Of a stretch of DNA of 64,000 nucleotides, positions 55,687 to 64,000 are shown in pieces (the stretch's first letter is position 1; each line of letters starts with the position of its first letter). Under the pieces are notes generated by a model. The model was not told the origin of the DNA. It did not search any database and saw nothing but the letters and a program-made list of their open reading frames with translations. Made by a program: the position numbers and the translations under genes. Source of the stretch: Ligula intestinalis (lineage: Eukaryota > Platyhelminthes > Cestoda > Diphyllobothriidea > Diphyllobothriidae). The stretch spans positions 2,656,407-2,720,406 of the forward strand of contig JAYGXS010000003.1 of assembly GCA_036362985.1 (NCBI GenBank), in the 5' to 3' direction.

Positions 55687-56817
55687 TGTCCCGCTATGTA
55701 GGCAGTCATCTCGTTAGCGTGAGCAGCTGGTATGCGGGCGTGACGTACCGCGGGCGGCTTGACTGTGGACATGACGCAGCTGGTCTGTCCTTTTCGCCGA
55801 CTGCTGTGAATGCACGGGTGGTCCCGCCTCCGTAACAATCTTACTCGCGGTAAATGTGAACCACATAAACTGAGACTACAGTTCAAATGAACGTCAACTA
55901 CTGGAGCATTACCGTACCGTAGAGTTTAGGTAAATTTTATCAAGCTCACGAATTTAGGCAAATGTTCGCATCCCAGGTACGTGTGTAGATAGAGGTAGCT
56001 GATCAAGTTCAGCTGTAGGCGTCGCACATTTCATTTAGCTGTTCGTTTCGAAATGATAGTAGTCCTTTTTTTGCATTGGACACCTGATACCGTTATCTCA
56101 AGTAGAACAACTTGCTACTTGGAATACTACCAGCCTGGAGGGCAGATTTGTGTCATCTAGCTGCAGTAGTGAATCGTCAGAATACTCTCAAAGACCGAGG
56201 AAGATTTACCTGGACAATCAACACCTTCCTAACCACAGTACCGACGGGGCCTGCCTCTCCGGCTGATCTAATTTAGCCCAAGATCAGTCAAAATGCTAGG
56301 GTAGGATTTCTATCTTACCCTTTTATATGAGGTTCTTTCAATGACATCAAATCTGTCGCAGAAGACTGGAAGGACCGTACCAACAAAGTTTTTCCTATTT
56401 GTCCTTGATACCTTACGGTAAGATGCCTCTGTCACAACTCTAGGTAAGACCTTCAAGTAAACTATTCGAGCAGCTACTGCGGACATACATCCATGGGCAA
56501 GCATCAATAAAATCCTTGGAATATGTCTGAGCACTAGAGCAGACTTGCGTCATGGCGTCAGAATTAGATGCTATAGCGTGCGAACCTTACTCTGGCGATT
56601 GGAGGTCTGTCTTAGAAAGTCCTCGGAGAATCCAGATTCCGGGGCCTAACTCCCAAATGACTCACTATCACAGTAGGTTCTTCTGATTGACACTATGTGA
56701 CAACTATCCCTCACAGCAGACGAACTAAATAGGAGCTAAAACACAACGGAACGAGTTAGTCCGATGAACAATCCGTGAGCTCCTATCTACCATTGTGAAC
56801 ATTTGTGATCGAAATCG

Positions 56818-57060
56818 ACAAGGCATCGAGCCCGCGGCGCAATGGTTAGAGCGTTGGACTTCTAACCAACAGGGTCGCAGATTCGAGCCCCCGGGGAGGG
56901 TTGCTACACCTGGGATTAGGTATAGCTGATGGATGACGGATAATAGGCCAGAAATGGTTATTCTAGTCTTTGTCGGTTTTGTCATTCTACCTGAACCATC
57001 GAAGGCCCGTGTGGGACCCAGTCAATAAATGGCTGCCAGACAGGACTGGAAGGTACTATA
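56818..57060 (+). mobile_element. SINE S1 with well-preserved tRNA-like head
   Basis: Head 56,829-56,893: box A gcgcaatggttagagcg, anticodon-arm gttggacttctaaccaac with loop containing TCT (an Arg-type anticodon), and box B ggtcgcagattcgagcc. The body follows in order (gctgatggatgacgg, aggccagaaatggttattct). This is the clearest evidence that S1 is a tRNA-derived SINE, possibly from tRNA-Arg(TCT). Located in intron 1. Confidence 0.75.
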
Positions 57061-57699
57061 ATATAACCTCTTTGTCTCTGTTTACATGCCAGAATAAATT
57101 TCTGAGTAGAACGATAAGTAAACCTAGGATCGCCAGAACTGGTTGGAGGACTGGAGTAGACATAATGAGCTATGCAACCCCTAAAGTCTACAACTTACTA
57201 CCTGCTTTTGGTTTACTTATAAATTGAGTAAAATCAGTAAGATTTTGAGCTTCGGTAACTAGAACCAGTTGTTTGCCGTCAAAATGTTTTGAACATGGTT
57301 CTAAATAGCTGTTGACTTTTAATTCAACAAAGACATACTGACGAGGCAGTGAAGCCTTCTGTCTGGTCTTCTGACTGACGCCGTGCATAGACCAAAAGGG
57401 CTAAGGTGATTGGAGGTCATTCAATCTGATTCGGACCTAATTAGTAGAAGCTGTCCTAAAGAATAATGTAACCATACTTTTTAAAGATAACTGCGACCGC
57501 CGAACCCAAAATTAAACCAAAATTCGGTCGTTTGCATTTATGAAGGAAAGTAATCAGCATCACAGCGTCCTCAAAGCATATTCCGAAGAGCACAGTCCGT
57601 CGCGAAGTTGTATATTATAAGTGACAAGACATGGTTCTAACGTAAGCCTGAAATCACTAGTCTTCCCATCATTAGCACGGAATTCCGTCCGAGCTTGTG

Positions 57700-59005
57700 A
57701 TACTACCACATTTTGCGCGCTATAAGGCGCAGTGTTAATAAATGGCTTATTTTTGAACTTTTTTTGGACTACAGGGCACATTAAAGGACACAAAGCAGTC
57801 AGATAAGTCAAACTTTATATAGCGCGTTCACAATGACTTTCGACATTTTTCACACTTAAATAAGCGTATTGATAATAACTCCCAACCTTGTTCAGTTTTA
57901 ATACGTAAAAGACAGTGTGATGCCAATAAATCAAACGTTACTGTTAAACGATAGTTTGTATGCGGGTGGAGACTACGTCTTTTCATAAAACGAAAGCACC
58001 AAGAAGAACCACCTCAAAAGTCCGGTTCTAGTTTTTGCCTTCATTCGAGTAGAAGTCGTATAAACGCTTCTACATGCTGCTCTCTGTTCAATAGCCCACC
58101 GTTAAAATGTAACCTCTAACTGTGGACATCTTGTTTTATTCCCTCAGAAACTTTCAGAGGCTTTCGAATTTGAGCCACCCTTTTTTGCTCTCCATTCACG
58201 TGAGAATTTATTATCCTATACCATCGTTTCTAATCCTCTACTTTGTTTGTCTGCATTTGTGATCATGAGGTCATATCTACAGTACACTGCTACCTTTTTA
58301 AATGCACGAAAACAAGTTATTTTATCGACAACATATCACCATCCCAATATTTGTCAAATGCGGCCAATCTGTCGCATATGCAATTCACCAACAACACCTA
58401 CATTGACAATTCTCGGTAGGATGACAACACGAAGAAAAAAGCGTGTGAAGAAGCGGAAATGGAGAAGTTGAAAGCCGATTTGTCTCCATAGTTGATGTGA
58501 ATGTTGTGAAAAACTTGAATTGTGAGTATTGCATGACCTTTTACCTTTGTCCTTTTAAAATGACCCTTAATTTACCTTACCATCTGCTCTCCGTGAATGA
58601 AGCCATTTTGCTGAAAATTCAGGTTTGTAAAATCTTCAATATAGCATACTTCTTCTTCTTTACTTGGTGCAGGTCATCTGCTTGCTTCCTCTACGTCCCT
58701 ATTATTGATTCATTAATGTTGAATTTTATCGTAGATGCTATATTCCTATGTTCAACTGCATGACTGATAGCCTTGAGTTTAAAGTCCGCACTATAAGCCT
58801 GTCTTTTGACAGCTGCCCACTGTAATATTATGGTGAAGCACATATATTTCTCCGCGACGCTCTTGACTATGGATTGACGCAGTGAATTATACGACACAAA
58901 AGCCTTCAATTTCCTCAAGAATGACCCAGTGCTTTATATATCGATTAATTCTGGTTCCTGATATCGAAGCGATTTTAAGTGCACCTTATAATCTGGAAAA
59001 TACGA
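57700..59005 (-). mobile_element. Degenerate pogo/Tigger-like DNA transposon (tentative)
   Basis: On the minus strand 58,812-58,700 encodes VKRQAYSADFKLKAISHAVE followed by HRNIASTIKFNINESII, then a stop and RKQADDL. That resembles the N-terminal helix-turn-helix of pogo-type transposases (Y...FKL.A...A..N...A..F.V.ES....WRKQ). The right end at 58,970-59,000 (ttttaagtgcaccttataat, ctggaaaatacg) and left region near 57,715-57,780 (gctataaggcgcagtgttaa, gggcacattaaagg) look like degraded inverted ends. No DDE region was recognised. Confidence 0.4.
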
Positions 59006-59724
59006 TAAGTCGGAAGTGATTGTGCTCCATTTGATAGCATGCCGTTTAGTAAAACAGTCGGCCGCGGTGAACAGTATTGCGAACAAGTAAATGTAGGAGT
59101 AAGTTCATAAAAGACACAAGTCGGCTGCTAACCGAAATAGATCTAGTATGGAGTAGTGAATCTTACCTACTGTGACATTAGGGAGCAAAGAAGCGCAGAC
59201 ACATCGTGAACGTCGTAACAGAGGCAGTTGCCACTGGCATCGCAATAAGACAAGTGAGTATACACCAAAAAGTTACCTTGACAGTTATGCAAGTTCAACA
59301 GGTCATGAGATAAGTTATCGCTGTTAAACACAGGGGAGGCCAGAGCGAACAATTTTGGTCTATTTGCAGCATATCAGCCAGTTACGGCCCTAAAAAGGCA
59401 CCAGATAAACTCGAGTAGCTTAACAGCTTGACGCTTGATGGCTGCGGTCTTAACTGTACTTAAGGTGACCTCATTAGTTGGACCTTTTACTCAACTCGCG
59501 GAGCAACTAATTGATGATGTGGGTGTTTTCTTGAACCTCTGACTGGCTTTATTTTCTCGCCCTGGTTCGTAATTTACTAACGATTATAGGTAAAACAAAC
59601 GCAAGGGGAGCTTAACAGTTGTCTTGACATGGACAACTCACCCTAGCGCTGTATAAGGAACGGTGCCAAGTTTGTTTGGAATCAAACCGACAGAAATTAA
59701 ACTTTTTGAACACCAAAAACTCAC

Positions 59725-60525
59725 CCTCGAACATTGCCGAGCATTGTGTCCCTTCTTAAAGCAAATGGAGCAGGTCCCTGTGTCATCATAGTAGCGACTA
59801 TTCCGGAACTGACCTTGACGCAAGTCATCCTTGTCTAACTGCCAAAAGGCGGGTTCGGACCTTGATCGTTTCAGAAGGCGTGATATCTCGGTGACATCGT
59901 CGTTGGAAGCTGAAAAGACATTCCTGGACATATTTGAAACTCCGAGAATAATGTCCGAAGTGTCGGGGTCAGATTGTAAGTCCTCCTTTTCATCAGAGTC
60001 CTCGTCGCTGCTAGAAGCCATATGGAAGGAGACTCTTTTCGACCGTGAGAAACTCGGGTTGGTGTCGGAAGGAGACCCGTTTATTATCTTAGATGAGCTG
60101 AGTGGAGTGGGAGGAGCGGCCATTGAGAAAGAATGGCCTAATGATCGTCCACACTTCTGTGCAAACGATTGCTTGACTGATGGCGGCAGTTGACCAGTGA
60201 GATTCAGGTAGATGGCATCTGCTACCAATGACAGAGATGTGACAGTTTTTTCCAATTCAGGTGGAAAACTCCAAGTAAATGACTCAGGAAAGATACTTGC
60301 AGGCGAATCAATGAAGGTTCCTTGAGGAGGCATGGGCGTACTGGTAACATTTTTAGATAAACTATCTGCTCGCTGAGAGTCCTGATCTGCAAATTTGTGA
60401 TTGGGAGTCTGCAACGCGGCTTCACTCGACTGCTCCACTGTGTTGTCGAAGTACACAGACGCATAGAGATTAGCCTCCAGATCCTCGTCTATTGTATCAC
60501 TATCATAATTATCTTCCAAATTCAT
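59725..60525 (-). CDS. Exon 1 of a ZCCHC7-like (Air1/2-like) zinc-knuckle protein
   Basis: 801 bp, 267 codons from the Met at 60,525, ending at a GTGAGT donor (AGG then gtgagt). N-terminus MNLEDNYDSDTIDEDLEANL then YASVYFDN, an acidic start with a tyrosine pair similar in style to ZCCHC7 (the LYSQIHYA region). The middle is Ser/Pro/Asp-rich and predicted disordered. The C-terminal end RYYDDTGTCSICFKKGHNAR then QC holds the first knuckle (Cys252, Cys255, His260, Cys265). RYY immediately before the first knuckle is also a ZCCHC7 feature from memory. Gene spans at least 22 kb on the minus strand with exons at 54,852, 49,677, 46,443 and probably 42,957 and 38,416. Confidence 0.8.
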
Positions 60526-60748
60526 TATACCTAGATAAATTATGAAAGCAAGTTATATGAGTATTCTTCATTAACATGTTGAGCAGCAAGAAGAAGAAAA
60601 TAACGCAATTGTACTTGTGGGAAGTCTTAGTGTGTTGGCGTTCCCATGGAAAACTGAATAATACTCATCCGACTAGTTGATTAACAAAGAGGTAATTAAT
60701 AAAGTACAGAACAATGGAAACCTGCATCTTGACACAGTACTGTATCAA

Positions 60749-60780
60749 GGCCACTTGAAATGACGTCATTTCAGCTGGCC
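60749..60780. promoter_or_regulatory. CRE-containing palindrome upstream of the zinc-knuckle gene
   Basis: 60,756-60,773 is an 18-bp perfect palindrome centred on TGACGTCA (60,761-60,768), the consensus site for CREB/ATF-type bZIP factors. It sits inside a 32-bp near-palindrome with GGCC ends, ~236 bp upstream of the predicted start codon. A second 20-bp palindrome with one mismatch (ttgacacagtactgtatcaa) abuts it at 60,729-60,748. A promoter role is inferred from position only. Confidence 0.5.
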
Positions 60781-60799
60781 TTTTCTTCCCACAAAGCGG

Positions 60800-62735
60800 C
60801 ATTGTCTTAGACCGATGTTAAGAAGGCCTTTTAAGGATTGGCGAATGGTAGGGATTAAATAGAAGCGTCACAGTATATAGTACTGGCCAACTCTATGGAC
60901 TCAATGACGTGCACATCCTAAAAATAAATTCCTCTGCTACCGTTTTCACTATAGTGTGCAAAGGCGAACAAGCTTTTTGCCACCTGTTCGTCGCCAAAAA
61001 AGGGGAATAGACGAAAAACGGAATCGATTGAGTCGTTTGGGCAAATACCCCGATGTTTATTATTTCGAGACTTTCTCTATACTGCGGAAACGAATCTTTA
61101 GTAGTTATAACTGGCACTAGGTCGTACTGCCTATCACTCTCAAATGTACGACGAGGTGTTGACGTCGATACGAAAATGAGTTTGAGATGCAAGCGAATGT
61201 GCGAAATTAATGTAGCTTTTCATTGCAACACGTTAATAGGTTAACTGTACCACTGATGAAAACATGCATAGGAGTTTTAAAACTTTAGAGTCAAGCCGGT
61301 AAGCTTCGATAGCAATCCACCCAGAGTTGCGATTCTCGGGCTGTAGCGGAATTATTGGGCTTTTTGTGGTCAAACTGGTAGTTCAAATACTGTACAATAA
61401 AAATTCGACGCCGGCCTACCAAAGATGGACAAGCTGCATTCCCAATTAGACGGCACAACACTGTATATCATAATTTAAGGTTAAAACATGCCACAAACAA
61501 ATATATTCGTATTATATTTAAAAAGCGTAAAATTGAAACCAGTATCAGTATATTGAAGGATATGTAGGAAAAATTCCTTTGAGTGCTTTATTTGTACATG
61601 TGTGCAGTGTTAGCAGAAAATTTGTTTCTCAGACTGCAGGCGAGGCTAGTTGTCCTGTGTCAACACAGGATCATAGGATGAAAATAGGAGCAGACAGTGA
61701 AAAACTCTTCCTGGATTTAAAGGAGAAAAACTGTCGCTCAAAATCTAAAAATAAACTGTAAAACAAAGCGGCTAGGTAAAAAATGAATAAGTGGGTGCGG
61801 TAAATGAATGGCATGAATTCGTGAGTCAAAAGGCCATAACTGAAACTATTTCGCACACTGGCTCTATACAATACAACCAAAACACCACATGATTGATGAC
61901 AAAAACCGTGATACCAATGCAGCCGTGGAAAGTGCATTAATTAAAACAGTTAATATCCTCATTCTGCGAGATCATTGTCAGGTATTTAAGTTTTTAAATA
62001 GTACGATTTTGAAGTAAATTACTGTACGTAAATAATAAAATCTAGCTGGAGCATCTCGTTATACTCAAAATCGGAAGTTTTTGGATTATAAATTTGGAAC
62101 CACGATCAAAGGGATTATACCAAAACACATGTATGCGTTTGGAATAAATCACACCTATAAATTTTATACTCAAGGAAATGATTTTTTTGGATTTTTTAAG
62201 TTTCCAATTCGCCCAATATTTTTGAACCTTAATTCAAGGATTCCATCCCCAATTTTTAAACAGTCTGTCTACGGGAATGTGCATTTGCCGTATGCTGTGA
62301 GGGGTAGGTGACACAGTTCTCGCGCACTTTATTTTATACGCGAAATTTATAAGAAGATGAAAGGGTTTAGTCTGAGAAGACATTCTCCAATGCTAAAATT
62401 CTCACAATAAGAATCTGTTTTAATCGAAGGAAATGCTTTCTTCAAGAATTGAATTTGAAAAGGGAAAGATTTTTTCCTGTCAGACTTTTTCAAGAGACTC
62501 TAACGAGCAGAGTGCCACAGTTTTTCCACTAATTGCCATCTTGTTCAGCCGATCTGGCCTTCATGCCATAGCCTCTCATATATGTTCGCCTTCCCTGCCT
62601 TCAAATGCATTTGGTTGTCTTTTAGGCTTCATTCTCCTGCGCGTTTGTTTTACTTTCAACTCCCGTCCCTCTTTGCCCATTCCTCGCCTTTCTGCCGGCC
62701 CCCATTTCTTCGCTCATAAGACACTCTAAGTCACT
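60800..62735. other. No gene recognised
   Basis: AT-rich sequence upstream of the zinc-knuckle gene. Short frames only, no domain or repeat identified. Confidence 0.4.
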
Positions 62736-62739
62736 TAAT

Positions 62740-64000
62740 TAACGGAAGAAGGCTTTCGCCCTTGAGCTCCCTATTCATAACCAAAATCGCATAAAATGTC
62801 CACCGTAACAATAGAACATAATATAAATGTACAAATGTAGGCTTAACATCAGCGATAAGTGTGAGCCAGTTGCAAGGTGCTGCTACTGACACTTTGTTCA
62901 TTATATCTGCCACAGTTTCTCAGCAAATGAGAATCAAGTTTGTGCTTAAAAATGTCAACAGTATCTGAGAGGACCACATCTTCCGGGAGTCCGTTCCAGG
63001 CTCCAATGACCCTCTGAGAGAAGGCGTTTCGTCGAATGTCGATACGGGCCGGTTTCCTCTGTAGTTTAAAAGGATGACCTCGCAGATGGTCAGTCAGAGC
63101 CAATTCGAACAAATTCTCAAATTCTAGGGCGCAGTCTTGGCCTCTAACAATTCGGTAGGTTTGTATGAGATCCCCGCGGAGTTGCCTATAATTGAGAGGG
63201 AGAAGATCAAGTTCGGTCAGTCTGTCTTCATAAGGCAGATGACCAAGATTCTTGACCATCTTCGTAGCCCTCGCCTGCACTCGTTCCAGGTGCAGGTAAT
63301 CCTTCTTGAACCATGGACGCCAGGCCTGGACAGCATACTCCAAGTGGGACCGCGCAAACGCTCCGTAGGTTTTCCCGGAGAACTCCTTGTCAATGTTGAT
63401 AAATCCCCGCCTAATCACAAACAGCACCTGTGTCGCGCGATTAGCTGCCTTTACACACTGAGTAGACGGTTTAAGTGAGGAATTTATAAGAACACCGATA
63501 TCCTTTTGTTCGTTCACATTTGAAAGCGGGTGCCCATCGAGGAGGTATTGGAAAGAATCGTTCTCCTCATCAGTTATTCTAGTACGGAGTCTTAAAACCA
63601 CACACTGACTAATGTTGAAGTTTAAAAGCCAATGAGCAGACCAGCAGCTAAGTCGATTGAGACTCTCTTGAAGCGCTTTCCTATCGGCGTCACACCTGGT
63701 GGCTCTCCAGAGTTTGACGTCGTCGGCAAACATGATAGCGCTTCAACCCAGGTCGTTGACGTAGTCGTTGATATAGATAAGGAAGAGCAGGGGCCCTAAG
63801 ACAGAGCCTTGGGGGACGCCACTCAGAACATATGTAGGGCTTGACTTTGAGTCACCGATGCACACAGTTTGCAATCGCCCTGTGAGCAAATCTGTGATCC
63901 ATGCCAGCAGGTTTCCTCTTATGCCAATTTCTGACAATTTATACATTAGACGCTTATGTGGGACGCTGTCGAATGCCTTCTTGAAGTCCGTATAGATGAC
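62740..64000 (-). pseudogene. CR1/Jockey-like LINE, RT C-terminal half (runs off window)
   Basis: Reading from the window edge: LAWITDLLTGRLQTVCIG, VLSGVPQGSVLGPLLFLIYI, then a TGA stop at ~63,740 in the same frame, then IMFADDVKLWRAT with both catalytic aspartates, NEQKDIGVLI, SHLEYAVQAWRPW, YRQLRGDLIQTYRI, DHLRGHPFKLQ and RVIGAWNGLPEDVV, ending at 62,849. Apart from that single stop, the 350+ codons in view are open, so this copy is much younger than the LINE at 25,276-36,500, with which it shares the C-terminal domain. Confidence 0.9.

Noticed and set aside
61251..61290. CACTGATGAAAACATGCATAG, hammerhead-like start
   Set aside because: No stem II, no GAAAC with NUH and no stem I partner were found.

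Overview
This window looks like repeat-rich, non-coding-dominated DNA from an animal nuclear genome. It has no prokaryotic gene density, no operons and no Shine-Dalgarno-led genes. It has spliced exons with good splice sites, tRNA-derived SINEs, CR1/Jockey-like LINEs, Penelope-like elements (PLEs) with GIY-YIG endonucleases, hammerhead-ribozyme-like motifs and two 10-N assembly gaps inside (TAG)n arrays. The combination of abundant PLEs, ribozyme-bearing ~0.3 kb repeats and these LINE types fits a flatworm best. A tapeworm or trematode is my guess, and the species cannot be read from the sequence.

Layout. 1-12,200: mostly gene-free AT-rich DNA with a ~1 kb fold-back element (1141-2174) whose 335-bp unit carries a hammerhead-like core, an inverted pair of tRNA-like repeats (2812-3285), and two degenerate PLEs fused head to tail (10,160-12,130). 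12,800-18,500: SINEs, an internally deleted mariner-like element (13,799-14,196), a (TAG)n array with a gap, and scattered PLE-C pieces. 18,955-21,423: the best-preserved PLE, whose last ~547 bp is repeated in inverted orientation at its other end, with a hammerhead motif in each copy. 25,276-37,600: a CR1/Jockey-like LINE on the minus strand split by an 8.2-kb insertion (26,880-35,122). The insertion is bounded by inverted PLE-B ends and a 13-bp target duplication, and it carries SINEs, a second LINE fragment and another inverted repeat. 38,416-60,525: a minus-strand gene with large introns whose exons encode an array of CCHC zinc knuckles. It resembles ZCCHC7/Air proteins of the nuclear RNA surveillance (TRAMP) pathway. 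Its introns hold two further PLEs, fold-back repeats, SINEs and microsatellites. 62,740-64,000: the 3' half of another LINE, running off the window.

The unifying theme is the ribozyme motif. At least six sequence-distinct repeat ends share a CUGANGA-like core, a stem II, a GAAA-like segment and a self-complementary stem III (ACGU, AGCU, ACACGUGU, AACAUAUGUU). Several lie exactly at the 3' end of recognisable PLE coding remnants. This is consistent with the published association of hammerheads with Penelope elements, but several variants here are unusual: an A3-U8 swap of the core pair, an almost absent stem II, and a palindrome junction inside the ribozyme. All ribozyme calls come from pairing by eye. 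No folding or database search was run.
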